A DNA stretch of 64,000 bases from an uncultured Desulfobacterales bacterium (GTDB taxonomy: Bacteria > Desulfobacterota > Desulfobulbia > Desulfobulbales > Desulfocapsaceae), in contig CALGIJ010000018.1 in assembly GCA_937915545.1 (NCBI GenBank), forward strand, positions 1 to 64,000, given 5' to 3'. A program made the translations under genes and the position numbers. A model generated the notes under the pieces. It was not told the origin of the DNA, searched no databases, and saw only the letters and a list, made by a program, of their open reading frames with translations. The first letter of the stretch is position 1; each line of letters opens with the position of its first letter. Shown here piece by piece: positions 25,909 to 34,588 of this stretch.

Positions 25909-26244
25909 TGATTCCTCCCTGTGCCCCGTCGCGGGGCGTTTTGGTTGGTCGGCCGTAACCGTGGCGATTGGGGGTAAGACCCCGGTCCCGCCAGGCGATC
26001 GTGGCTGGAAGTAGCCTGGGCGTTTTTACGCCGCATCGCCAAGACTAATCATTTTTGCTACCCATGCCATGCTGAAAGCGGCCATGGGCAGCCCGCGAGA
26101 CCCTCGACCTGGCAAGCGGTCTGGCCATCCGACCTTCCCTTTTCTTTGCCTCTATCATGCTTACCCTAAGGGGTATTGGCCGCCGACGGCGGAATGGTAA
26201 AAGATCATGGCGACGGTATGTCTGGCCGACGCTGGAGGGATAGG
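25909..26244. other. divergent copZ/copA control region
   Basis: 336 bp. It contains a hairpin GCCCCG-TCG-CGGGGC at 25923-25937 in the copZ leader, a weaker dyad GGGGT-AAG-ACCCC near 25972-25984, and the CsoR-like palindrome at 26162-26175. No gene is seen. Confidence 0.45.
26162..26175. promoter_or_regulatory. CsoR-type copper operator candidate
   Basis: TACCC-TAAG-GGGTA is a perfect palindrome with 5-bp arms and a 4-bp centre. This is the core of known CsoR operators upstream of copZA genes in other bacteria. It lies 70 nt before the copA start; a -10-like TATCAT is just upstream at 26153-26158. No csoR gene is in the window. Confidence 0.5.
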
Positions 26245-28515
26245 ATGGCAGAAAAGGTCTATGCGGCGAAGATCGGCGGCATGCATTGTGCCGCCTGTTC
26301 GGCGCGTATCGAGCGGGTGGTGGGCAACATGGACGGAGTCAGTTCCTGTGCCGTCAACCTGGCCACCGAGCGGGCGAAGATTTGCTATGACGAGACGCGG
26401 CTTGGTGAGCGGGAACTGGTCGAGGCCATCGGCAACCTGGGTTTCTCGGCAGAAGCGGCCGGCGAGGTGCAACCCAGCGCGGACGACGGCGCCGCGGAGG
26501 TAGCGGCCATGGGACGGCGTCTGCCCCTGCTCTTCGTCTTCGCCCTGGGCATCATGACGGTTTCCATGGCCCCTATGGTTGGTTTGCCGCTGCCGGCATG
26601 GCTGGCAGCGCACAGCGCGCCCCTCAACCATGCCGCCAGCCAGTTCCTCCTCCTCCTGCCGGTGCTCTACCTGGGGCGCAACTTCTTCAGCAGCGGCTTG
26701 CCAGCCCTGTGGCGCCGGGCCCCCAACATGGATTCGCTCATCGCCATCGGCACCGGCGCGGCAACTGTCTACTCCACCTGGAACCTGGTGGAGATCGCCC
26801 TTGGTATCGACGCCGTGAAGCGCGCCCACGATCTTTATTTCGAGTCGGCGGCGATGCTCATCGCCCTGGTCTCGCTCGGCAAGTTCCTCGAGGCGCGTTC
26901 CAAGAGGCGTACCACCGACGCCATCCGCCAGCTGCTGCGCCTCGCCCCCGACACCGCCACCTTGCTCGACGTCGACGACAGCCAGCACCAGGTGGCGGTG
27001 GGCGATATTCGTCCCGAAGACCGCCTGCTCATCCGCCCCGGCGAGCGCATCGCCGTCGACGGCGTGGTCCTGACCGGACAGTCGGCGGTGGACGAATCGA
27101 TGCTCACCGGCGAGAGCCTGCCGGTCAGCAAGGGGCCGGGGGATGACCTTTTCGGCGGCACCCTCAACCGTCACGGGGCCCTGACCATGCGCGCCAGCCG
27201 CGTCGGCGGTGACACCATGCTGGCGCGCATCGTACGTCTCGTGCAGGATGCCCAGGGCAGCAAGGCACCCATCGCCAACCTCGCCGACCGCATCAGCCTC
27301 TACTTCGTGCCGGCGGTGATGGCCGTGGCGCTCGTCGCCGGCCTTTCCTGGTACCTCAGTGGCGCCGCCGACTTCAGCGCCGCCTTGCGCATCTTCATCG
27401 CCGTCCTGGTCATCGCCTGCCCCTGCGCCATGGGGCTGGCGACGCCGACCTCGATCATGGTCGGTACCGGGCGCGGGGCGCAGCTCGGTGTCCTGGTCAA
27501 GAACGGCGAGGTCCTTGAGCGGGCGGAGAAGGTCGACTGCGTCGTCTTCGACAAGACCGGCACGCTCACCGCCGGCCGTCCCGAGGTGGTGGCGGTGCAG
27601 GTGCTTGGCGAGCTTGGCGAGGAGGAGCTGCTGACCCTCGTCGCCGCGGCGGAAAGCTCTTCGGAGCACCCCCTCGCCGAGGCCCTGGTCAGCGCCGCCG
27701 AAAGCCGCGGCTGCCCCATCGTCTCGCCACGGGACTTTGCCGCCCACCTCGGGCGGGGCATCTCCGCAACCGTCGACCTTGACGGGAGGCCGCGGGCGGT
27801 GCTGGTCGGCAATCGCGGTTTTCTTGAAGGCGAACAGTGCGCTGGCCTGGACCGCGCCGCCTCCGAGGAAGAGGCCGCACGGCAGGCCGCCGAGGGCCGC
27901 ACGGTGCTTTACGCGGCGGTGGATGGGGAACTGGCCGGTCTACTGACCGTTGCCGACCCGCTCAAGGAGGAGGCGGCCGAGGTGGTGGCCGGGCTGCGCC
28001 GCCAGGGGCTGACGGTGGTGATGCTCACCGGCGACAACCCGCGCACCGCAGCGGCGGTGGCCGCACGCGCCGGCATCGAGCGGGTCGTCGCCGGGGTGCT
28101 GCCCGACCGCAAGGAAGAGGAGGTCGTCAGGTTGCAGAGTGAGGGTCGAGTGGTGGCCATGGTTGGCGACGGCATCAACGACGCCCCCGCCCTGGCCCGC
28201 GCCGATGTCGGCATCGCCATGGGCAGCGGCATTGACGTCGCCGTCGAATCAGCCGGCATCGTCCTCGTCTCCGGCCACCTGCACGGGGTGCGTCGCGCCC
28301 TCGGCCTGAGCCGGGCGACCATGGCCAATATCCGCCAGAACCTCTTCTGGGCCTTTGCCTATAACGTCGTCGCCATTCCCGTGGCGGCGGGCGTCCTGGC
28401 CATCTTCGGTGGGCCGACCCTCAACCCGATGATCGGCGGCGCCGCCATGGCGCTGAGCTCGGTGTCGGTGGTCAGCAACGCCCTGCGCCTGCGCTGGTAC
28501 CGTCCGGAGGTTTGA
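26245..28515 (+). CDS. copA: Cu(I)-exporting P1B-type ATPase
   Basis: A 756-residue heavy-metal P-type ATPase. The ATG at 26245 follows a GGAGGG box by 5 nt. One N-terminal HMA domain (GMHCAACSAR, Cys15/Cys18) precedes eight predicted membrane helices. The transport site is CPCAMGLATP (Cys392, Cys394), the phosphorylation site DKTGTLTAG (Asp436), the HP motif is SSEHPLAEAL, and the hinge is GDGINDAPAL (about 641). CPC plus the C-terminal NPM..AAMALSSVSVV..NALRL segment identify subgroup 1B-1 (Cu+/Ag+). It exports cytoplasmic copper, probably loaded by the divergent copZ product. Confidence 0.96.
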   Translation: MAEKVYAAKIGGMHCAACSARIERVVGNMDGVSSCAVNLATERAKICYDETRLGERELVEAIGNLGFSAEAAGEVQPSADDGAAEVAAMGRRLPLLFVFALGIMTVSMAPMVGLPLPAWLAAHSAPLNHAASQFLLLLPVLYLGRNFFSSGLPALWRRAPNMDSLIAIGTGAATVYSTWNLVEIALGIDAVKRAHDLYFESAAMLIALVSLGKFLEARSKRRTTDAIRQLLRLAPDTATLLDVDDSQHQVAVGDIRPEDRLLIRPGERIAVDGVVLTGQSAVDESMLTGESLPVSKGPGDDLFGGTLNRHGALTMRASRVGGDTMLARIVRLVQDAQGSKAPIANLADRISLYFVPAVMAVALVAGLSWYLSGAADFSAALRIFIAVLVIACPCAMGLATPTSIMVGTGRGAQLGVLVKNGEVLERAEKVDCVVFDKTGTLTAGRPEVVAVQVLGELGEEELLTLVAAAESSSEHPLAEALVSAAESRGCPIVSPRDFAAHLGRGISATVDLDGRPRAVLVGNRGFLEGEQCAGLDRAASEEEAARQAAEGRTVLYAAVDGELAGLLTVADPLKEEAAEVVAGLRRQGLTVVMLTGDNPRTAAAVAARAGIERVVAGVLPDRKEEEVVRLQSEGRVVAMVGDGINDAPALARADVGIAMGSGIDVAVESAGIVLVSGHLHGVRRALGLSRATMANIRQNLFWAFAYNVVAIPVAAGVLAIFGGPTLNPMIGGAAMALSSVSVVSNALRLRWYRPEV

Positions 28516-28583
28516 TATTGGGCAAGTATCCGAGAAAAAGCGGGACAAGGGCAGGGTGGGGGCAGCCCAAGGCCCGGGCTGTC

Positions 28584-28703
28584 TCAGAAGCTCTTCTTGG
28601 CGCCGTAGGTGAGTTGATTGAATTCGAGGAGCTTCTTGAGGATATCGACGATGATCTTGCCCCAGTAGGGGGCTTCCGCCTGAGATGCACCGTTGTCGCC
28701 CAT
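28584..28703 (-). CDS. possible small protein of 39 residues
   Basis: A 39-residue frame beginning MGDNGASQAEAPYWGKIIVD and continuing as an amphipathic helix (ILKKLLEFNQLTYGAKKSF). GAGG lies 9 nt before the ATG. The composition is protein-like and unlike the arginine/proline-rich noise frames of this genome, but there is no homology that I recognise. It sits between copA and the FKBP-like gene on the opposite strand. Confidence 0.35.
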   Translation of the reverse strand: MGDNGASQAEAPYWGKIIVDILKKLLEFNQLTYGAKKSF

Positions 28704-28780
28704 AGCCCTGTACCTCGTCAAGAAAGGGGAGTCAGCAAAGATAAGAGGCGGTAATGCCGCCATCACTGTAGGAGCATAAC

Positions 28781-29170
28781 GTGAATGAGGTCATAGAACA
28801 ATTGAAAAAAGTGCGCCTCGCTTTCACCGTGCGGGGGGCCTGGCAGCGGGGTGATGGCGTGGGCCGGCTGGAGTTCTTCCATGGTCTTGCCGCCGACGGT
28901 CTGAGCCCCTTCGAGATGGCCCTCAGTGGCCGTGGTGTCGGCGAGACGCTGGTCTGCGAACTCTCCCCCTTCATGCTGCACGAGTATTTCGGCGTGCAGT
29001 TCCCTGCCTTCCATGCTGCCCTAACCGGGGGGCTGCCTGATGGCCCCTTCACCCTCGAAGTCAAGGTGCTGGCGGTGACCGCTGCCGCCGACCACGAACT
29101 GGTCCGTGCCATGGCTCGCTCGGGGCATGGCTGCGGGTCTTCTTCCTGCGGCTGCGGCTGTTCCGGCTGA
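28781..29170 (+). CDS. small FKBP-like protein with Cys/His-rich tail
   Basis: A 129-residue protein that I do not recognise as a named family. Its pattern resembles an FKBP-type peptidyl-prolyl isomerase/SlyD fold: a first strand VRLAFTVRG, a LEFFHGLAADGLSPFEMAL segment where FKBPs have the IPGLEEAL helix, a GVGETLVCELSP strand, and MLHEYFGVQFP where SlyD has PEEAYG. The C-terminus (SGHGCGSSSCGCGCSG) has five cysteines and a histidine, like the metal-binding tail of SlyD. Next to copA/copZ this suggests a metallochaperone-like role, but that is inference. Possible alternative: an unrelated Cys-tailed protein. Confidence 0.6.
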   Translation: MNEVIEQLKKVRLAFTVRGAWQRGDGVGRLEFFHGLAADGLSPFEMALSGRGVGETLVCELSPFMLHEYFGVQFPAFHAALTGGLPDGPFTLEVKVLAVTAAADHELVRAMARSGHGCGSSSCGCGCSG

Positions 29171-29373
29171 GCCATGCGTACGGCTCGGGCCCTGAGTCGG
29201 CATGGGCCTTTGTCCGGCCCGCTGTTTCGTGGCCGGCTGCGGCGGAGCAGGGTCGGAGATGCATTTCGAGAGGCTGGGAAGAGTTGTGCCGCCTGAAAAG
29301 CGGTGCCGGGCCTTGACCTGGCTCCGTTTCGTAACGTGTCACGGGCGGGCCGCTTTATGTCACCGAGCCGTGT

Positions 29374-29973
29374 TCAGGCTTCGCGGGGGGCGAGGTGGTG
29401 GCAGACGGTCACGCCGAGGCTGTAGACCACGTCGAGCGGCAGCCTGGCGATGAGCGAGCGGTCGAAGAGCACCTTGGCCTCGGCGGGGAAGTCGGCGTCG
29501 CCGATCCAGTAGAGCACCGCCACCGGCAGATCGGCGGCGATGGTGAAGGCGTAGGCGGCGTCGGCGAGGGGGAGCCGCGTCCCGCCCAGGTCCTGGCAGC
29601 GTTGCGCGAAGGCCTCCAGGTCGTCTTGGTAGCGGTCGGCGAGGACCTGCGTCGGCAGCAGGTGCGGGCCGCGAAAGAAGGTGGCCCCGCCGGGGAAGTC
29701 CTTTTCCGAGACCCACTCGCCGCTTACCTCCAGATCATCTTGCAGCAGCAGGTAGGAGACGATGAAGACATTGAAGTAGGGATGCGGCAAGGGGCCGCCA
29801 TCTTCCCGGGTGATTGCCGCGCGCCGCTGGTCGATGCGATACTCTTCGCCCCACAGCCTGAGACGGTAGCTGCACAAGGCCGCATCGTGGCGGCAGCGGC
29901 CGCGGCGGCAGAGCAGCGCCGGGTCGGCCTCGGCGAGCATCTGCCAGTGGTTGGCGTCGAGATAGTCACTCAT
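29374..29973 (-). CDS. DUF3786 protein
   Basis: A 199-residue soluble protein with the DUF3786 core: a cysteine-containing N-terminal part (DPALLCRRGRCRHD), then HPYFNVFIVSYLLLQ, then the diagnostic EKDFPGGATFFRGPHLLP, and the C-terminal VLYWIGDADFPAEAKVLFDR. DUF3786 proteins are found mainly in anaerobes and are often linked to corrinoid or Fe-S proteins; the biochemical role is unknown. It lies 68 bp downstream of the aap operon on the same strand, so it may be read through from it. Confidence 0.88.
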   Translation of the reverse strand: MSDYLDANHWQMLAEADPALLCRRGRCRHDAALCSYRLRLWGEEYRIDQRRAAITREDGGPLPHPYFNVFIVSYLLLQDDLEVSGEWVSEKDFPGGATFFRGPHLLPTQVLADRYQDDLEAFAQRCQDLGGTRLPLADAAYAFTIAADLPVAVLYWIGDADFPAEAKVLFDRSLIARLPLDVVYSLGVTVCHHLAPREA

Positions 29974-30041
29974 AATTGGTCCCGTTCATTTCCCGCGGCG
30001 GCCGTGTGGCTGGCCCATTTTCCCGCATATCGCGCCTCCCC

Positions 30042-30815
30042 TCAGTCGAGGATCTGGCTGAGGAAGAGCTTGGTGCGATCGTGGCGCGGGTTGGTGAAGA
30101 ACTCCTCGGGGGTGTTCTGCTCGAGGATCTCGCCGCCGTCCATGAACATCACCCGGTGGGCGACGCTCTTGGCGAAGCCCATCTCGTGGCTGACGACGAG
30201 CATGGTCATGCCGTCCTGGGCGAGGCTGATCATGACTTCCAGCACTTCCTTGACCATCTCTGGATCAAGTGCCGAGGTGGGTTCGTCGAAGAGCATGACG
30301 TTGGGTTTCATGCACAGGCTGCGGGCGATGGCCACCCTCTGCTGCTGGCCGCCGGAGAGCTGGCCGGGGTATTTCCGGGCCTGCTCGGCGATGCGCACCT
30401 TCTCCAGGTAGTACATGGCGTTTTCCTCGGCCTCGCGGCGTGGCGTCTTGCGCACCCAGATTGGGCCCAGGGTGAGGTTTTCGAGGATGGTGAGGTGCGG
30501 GAAGAGGTTGAAGTGCTGGAAGACCATGCCGACTTCGGCGCGGATCTTTTCGATGTTCTTGAGGTCGTTGGTGAGCTCGATGCCGTCGACGATGATGCGC
30601 CCGCGCTGGTGTTCCTCGAGGCGGTTGATGCAGCGGATCAGGGTCGACTTGCCGGAGCCGGAAGGGCCGCAGATGACGATGCGTTCCCCGCGGCGCACGG
30701 CGATGTTGATGTCCTTGAGGACATGAAACTGCCCGTACCACTTGTGCATGTTCTCGATGATGATGATCGGGCTGTCGTCGTTGGGCTGCGCGGCTGTCTG
30801 CTGGCTGTTCATCAC
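30042..30815 (-). CDS. aapP: polar amino-acid ABC transporter ATPase (AapP)
   Basis: A 257-residue ATPase of the GlnQ/AapP group. Walker A is CGPSGSGKSTLIRC, signature LSGGQQQRVAIARSL, Walker B VMLFDEPTSALD, switch His in VVSHEMGFAKSVAHRV. It begins with IIIIENMHKWYGQFHVLKDI, typical for this group. It is the last gene of aapJ-aapQ-aapM-aapP, 31 bp after aapM. It powers uptake of glutamate, glutamine, aspartate or related amino acids. Confidence 0.95.
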   Translation of the reverse strand: MMNSQQTAAQPNDDSPIIIIENMHKWYGQFHVLKDINIAVRRGERIVICGPSGSGKSTLIRCINRLEEHQRGRIIVDGIELTNDLKNIEKIRAEVGMVFQHFNLFPHLTILENLTLGPIWVRKTPRREAEENAMYYLEKVRIAEQARKYPGQLSGGQQQRVAIARSLCMKPNVMLFDEPTSALDPEMVKEVLEVMISLAQDGMTMLVVSHEMGFAKSVAHRVMFMDGGEILEQNTPEEFFTNPRHDRTKLFLSQILD

Positions 30816-30846
30816 GGGTTCCTGGGTGTTGAGATGGCGGGGCGGC

Positions 30847-31947
30847 TCAGTGGCCGGTATCCAGTTCCTTTTCCAGCTTTCTGCTGTAGTTCGACATGGC
30901 GTAGCAGCAGAGGAAATAGATCAGGGCGAGGAAGAGGTAGGCCTCGGCCGAGTAGCCCATCCATTTGGGGTCGGTGAGGGTGGTCTGGGTCGTCTTGAGC
31001 AGGTCGTAGAGGGCGATGATCACCACCAGCGAGGTGTCCTTGAAGGCGGAAATGAGGATCGACACCGAGGGCGGGATGACGATCTTGAGCGCCTGGGGAA
31101 GGATGATGAGGCGCATCGTCTGGAAGTAGTTGAGGCCGAGGGACTCCGCCGCCTCGTACTGCCCGCGGCTCATGCCCTGCAGGCCGCCGCGCACCACTTC
31201 GGCGATGTAGGCGGCGGTGAAGAGGATGATCGCCACCTGAGCGCGGAGAATCTTGTTTAAGGTCATGCCTTCGGGGAGGAAGAGGGGAAAGACTACCGAG
31301 GACATGAAGAGCATGCTGATCAGCGGCACGCCGCGGATGAGCTCGATATAGACGACGCAGAAGGCCTTGATGACCGGCATCTGCGACTGGCGGCCGAGGG
31401 CGAGCACCACCCCGAAGGGGTAGGCGGCGGCGAGGCCGAAGACCGCCAGCAGGAGGGTCAGCGGCAGGCCGCCCCAGTTGTCGCTGTCCACCGCGACCAG
31501 GCCGAACATGCCGCCCTTGAGGAGCAGGCCCATGGCGACCAGGCCGAGCAGCCAGCCATAGAGCAGCCATCGCCCCCAGAAGCGGCGGTTGCGGCTCAAA
31601 AAAAGCAGCACGATGAGGATGACCACCGCCAAGAGCGGCCGCCACTGCAGATCGTGGGGGTAGAAGCCGAAGAGGATGAAGCGGATGTTGGCGGTGATTA
31701 CCGACCAGCAGGCCCCGTCCGAGGCCTTGCATTGCTCGCTGCTGGTGAACCAGTTGCCGTCCAGCAGGGCCCAGTTGAAGAAAGGGGGAAGGATGGCCCA
31801 CAGGAGGTAGAGCACCGCCAGGGTGAGGACGGTGTTGAGCCAGCCGTTGCAGAGGTTGGCACGCACCCAGCCGATCACCCCGATGGAGGTGACCGGAGGA
31901 CCGAGATCCCTGCCCGCTTGTCCGCCGCTGCCGGTGATGGAGGTCAT
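30847..31947 (-). CDS. aapM: amino-acid ABC transporter permease (AapM)
   Basis: A 366-residue permease. An extended N-terminal part contains a first helix (LNTVLTLAVLYLLWAILPPF) and a loop with ACWSVITANIRFILFGFYP, a hallmark of AapM/BztC-type subunits. The permease core follows, with the EAA-type loop RGGLQGMSRGQYEAAESLGL that docks onto the ATPase. The start overlaps the aapQ stop by one nucleotide (TGATG). It forms the heteromeric channel with AapQ. Confidence 0.94.
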   Translation of the reverse strand: MTSITGSGGQAGRDLGPPVTSIGVIGWVRANLCNGWLNTVLTLAVLYLLWAILPPFFNWALLDGNWFTSSEQCKASDGACWSVITANIRFILFGFYPHDLQWRPLLAVVILIVLLFLSRNRRFWGRWLLYGWLLGLVAMGLLLKGGMFGLVAVDSDNWGGLPLTLLLAVFGLAAAYPFGVVLALGRQSQMPVIKAFCVVYIELIRGVPLISMLFMSSVVFPLFLPEGMTLNKILRAQVAIILFTAAYIAEVVRGGLQGMSRGQYEAAESLGLNYFQTMRLIILPQALKIVIPPSVSILISAFKDTSLVVIIALYDLLKTTQTTLTDPKWMGYSAEAYLFLALIYFLCCYAMSNYSRKLEKELDTGH

Positions 31948-33119
31948 CAGCGCTCCACGATTGCGATTTTCTTGTTGTACCAGTTCATCAGCGCCGAGGT
32001 GGCGAGGCTGAAGAAGAGGTAGACGGCCATGATCAGGGCGACGCCCTCAATGGCCTGGCCGGTCTGGTTGATGGTCGTGCCGGCGACGGAGACGAAGTCC
32101 GGGTAGCCGATGGCCACCGCCAGCGAGCTGTTCTTGGTGAGGTTGAGCATCTGGCTGGTCAGCGGCGGGACGATGACCCGCAGGGCCTGGGGCAGGATGA
32201 CCAGGTTGAGCACTTTCGACGGCCTGAGGCCGATGGACATTGCCGCCTCGCGCTGTCCCTTGCCCACCGACTGGATGCCGGCGCGCACCACCTCGGCGAC
32301 GAAGGCCGAGGTGTAGAGCACCAGGCCGAGAAGCAGCGCGGCGAACTCGGGGCTGATGGAGACGCCGCCCTTGAAGTTGAAGCCGCTCAGCACCGGGGTG
32401 ACCATGGCGGTGGGCGCCCCGGCGAAAAACCAGGTCAGCGCCGGCAGACCGACGATCAGAGCTATCCCGGTCTGCAGCACGGGGAAGTAGCGGCCGCTGA
32501 CCTCCTGGCGGCGGGCCGCCCACTTTTTAAGGACCACCGTGGCGAGGCAGGCGAGGAGCAGGGCGATGCCGGCATAGGCGAAGGCCGGGTGAGCCTCGGG
32601 TACGGCGAAGATCAGGCCGCGGTTGCAGAGAAAGACCCCGGCGAAGGGCTGCAGGGCCTGCCGCGGGCCGGGGAGGAGCTCGTAGAAGAAGGCATACCAG
32701 AAGAAGAGCTGCAGGAGGATGGGGATATCCTGAAAGACCTCGATATAGAATGCCGACAGCCGGGCCAGCAGCCAGTTGCGCGAAAGCCTCGCGATACCCA
32801 GCACGGTGCCGAAGAGCACGGTGAGGACGATGCCGACGAAGGAGACGACCAGGGTGTTGAGAATGCCGACGAAGAGGGCGCGGCCATAGGTGTCGGCGGC
32901 CGAGTAGGCGATGAGCGACTCCCCGATCTCAAACGACGCCTCGCGGCCGATAAAGTCGAAGCCGGTGGCGATGTTCTGCCGCTCGAGGTTGGCCAGGGTG
33001 TTGCCGATGAGATAGTAGGCGAGGAGGGCGACGCCGAGTGCGGTCAGCGCCTGGTAGAAGACGGCGAGTTTATCGGGATCGCGGAAAAAGGGGATCTTCT
33101 CCTGGGCGGTACCTTTCAT
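31947..33119 (-). CDS. aapQ: amino-acid ABC transporter permease (AapQ)
   Basis: A 390-residue permease. The ATG at 33119 follows AGGAG by 4 nt. The long periplasmic loop after TM1 (NLERQNIATGFDFIGREASF) is typical of AapQ/BztB. Further marks are FYIEVFQDIPILLQLFFWY, a long central insertion (about 190-270), and the EAA loop VRAGIQSVGKGQREAAMSIG. It is coupled to aapM by a one-base overlap. Confidence 0.94.
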   Translation of the reverse strand: MKGTAQEKIPFFRDPDKLAVFYQALTALGVALLAYYLIGNTLANLERQNIATGFDFIGREASFEIGESLIAYSAADTYGRALFVGILNTLVVSFVGIVLTVLFGTVLGIARLSRNWLLARLSAFYIEVFQDIPILLQLFFWYAFFYELLPGPRQALQPFAGVFLCNRGLIFAVPEAHPAFAYAGIALLLACLATVVLKKWAARRQEVSGRYFPVLQTGIALIVGLPALTWFFAGAPTAMVTPVLSGFNFKGGVSISPEFAALLLGLVLYTSAFVAEVVRAGIQSVGKGQREAAMSIGLRPSKVLNLVILPQALRVIVPPLTSQMLNLTKNSSLAVAIGYPDFVSVAGTTINQTGQAIEGVALIMAVYLFFSLATSALMNWYNKKIAIVER

Positions 33120-33268
33120 AGGCTCCTGGCAGTGCGGCATGGCCGCGCCCGATGCCGCCGGGCGCGGGCCTCTGGCAAAACGTGGCCCCACGTGGCGAAA
33201 AGAAAAGGCTACGTGGCGGCTCAGGCCGGGGTTGGGGCCGCGCCCGGCGACCTCCTTGCCCCGTTTAT

Positions 33269-33296
33269 CCCGGCGGCGGGCCGAGCCCGCGCCGGG
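33269..33296 (-). repeat. intercistronic GC-rich hairpin between aapJ and aapQ
   Basis: Arms 33269-33281 and 33285-33296 form a 12-bp G-C stem with a single bulged G and a 3-nt loop, 14 nt past the aapJ stop. Such hairpins after binding-protein genes protect the 5' mRNA segment and reduce read-through, giving excess binding protein over permease. Confidence 0.5.
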
Positions 33297-33309
33297 AGAC
33301 CGGGGTCGG

Positions 33310-34329
33310 TTATTTGAACGGCGGCGAGTACATCAGGCCGCCACTCGTCCACAAGGCGTTGAGGCCGCGCTTGAGCATCAGCGGGGTGGCGGCGCCGACA
33401 TTGCGCTCGAAGACCTCACTGTAGTTGCCGACCTGCTTGACGATATTGTAGGCCCACTTCTCATCGAGGCCGAGGGCCTTGCCGTTGCCGGGGGTGACGC
33501 CGAGGAAGCGTTGGATACGCGGGTCGGCACTTTTCATCATCTCGTCGACGTTCTTTGAGGTGATGCCCAGTTCCTCGGCCTCGATCATCGCCAGCACGGC
33601 GTAGTTGACGATGTCCTTCCACTGATTGTCGCCGTGGCGGACCGCCGGGGCGAGGGGTTCCTTGGAGATGATCTCGGGCAGGATGGCGTAGTCGGTGGGA
33701 TTGGGGGCGACGGCGCGGATGCCGGCGAGCTGCGAGGCGTCGGAGGTGAGGCAGTCGCAGCGGCCGGCGAAGAAGGCCTTGGCCAGCTCGGCGTTGCTCT
33801 CGATGACCACCGGCTTCATGGTCATCTTGTTCTGGCGGAAATAGTCGGCGAGGTTCTGCTCGGTGGTGGTGCCGGGCAGCACGCACACCGAGGCGCCGTC
33901 GAGTTCCTTGGCGCTTTTTACGCCGAGCTTGTTGGGGACGAGGAAGCCCTGACCATCGTAGTAGTTGACCTGGACGAAGTCGAGGCCGAGTTCGGTGTCG
34001 CGGCCCAGGGTCTGGGTGGCGTTGCGGGTGAGGACGTCGACTTCGCCAGACTGCAGGGCGGTGAAGCGGGTCTTGGCGGTCAAGGGGGTGAACTTGACCT
34101 TCTCGGCGTCGCCGAAGACGGCGGCGGCGACGGCGCGGGCGGTATCGACGTCGAGGCCTTTCCAGACTCCTTTTTCGTCGGGCTTGCCGAAGCCGAAGAG
34201 CTCGCCGTTGACGCCGGCCTGGACGAAGCCCTTGCCCTTGACGTCATCCAGGGTGCCGGCGACGGCCACCCCGGCGGTGAGACAGAGTGCCGTAACCACA
34301 GCTGGAACCATTCGTTGTACGCGTGCCAT
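33310..34329 (-). CDS. aapJ: periplasmic amino-acid-binding protein (AapJ)
   Basis: A 339-residue solute-binding protein. The signal peptide is at residues 1-24 (VVTALCLTAGVAVAGTL). The mature protein shows the AapJ/BztA pattern: GKGFVQAGVNGELFGFGKPD, WKGLDVDTARAVAAAVFGDA, RFTALQSGEVDVLTRN, GRDTELGLDFV, YYDGQGFLV, and the C-terminal RGLNALWTSGGLMYSPPFK. At about 340 residues it is longer than GlnH-type proteins, which is normal for this group. It is the first gene of the operon, with a good promoter at 34476-34504. Likely ligands are Glu/Gln/Asp/Asn. Confidence 0.95.
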   Translation of the reverse strand: MARVQRMVPAVVTALCLTAGVAVAGTLDDVKGKGFVQAGVNGELFGFGKPDEKGVWKGLDVDTARAVAAAVFGDAEKVKFTPLTAKTRFTALQSGEVDVLTRNATQTLGRDTELGLDFVQVNYYDGQGFLVPNKLGVKSAKELDGASVCVLPGTTTEQNLADYFRQNKMTMKPVVIESNAELAKAFFAGRCDCLTSDASQLAGIRAVAPNPTDYAILPEIISKEPLAPAVRHGDNQWKDIVNYAVLAMIEAEELGITSKNVDEMMKSADPRIQRFLGVTPGNGKALGLDEKWAYNIVKQVGNYSEVFERNVGAATPLMLKRGLNALWTSGGLMYSPPFK

Positions 34330-34475
34330 GAAAACCCCTCCTGTTCAGTGGTGAGAAAGACGCCGCCCACAGCTGGGTGGGGGCGACGGGTAACGGCGGA
34401 ACCGGGACGACGGGCCGGAAAAAGGTCTTAATGACCGTGGCCTTTGGGCTTTTGGGGTGCTGCGAACGTGCTCTT

Positions 34476-34504
34476 CTTATTCCAGGATTCGCGGCTGGTG
34501 TCAA
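34476..34504 (-). promoter_or_regulatory. sigma70 promoter of the aapJQMP operon
   Basis: On the minus strand the -35 box is TTGACA (34499-34504, perfect) and the -10 box AATAAG (34476-34481), with a 17-nt spacer. The leader is about 140 nt. Confidence 0.6.
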
Positions 34505-34588
34505 GCAGTCTCGGCGCGGGCGTTGAAGAATTCGCAACGCGGCGATACGTTCTCGGCAACGCAGGGTCGCACTCCCTTGACGGCCGGC

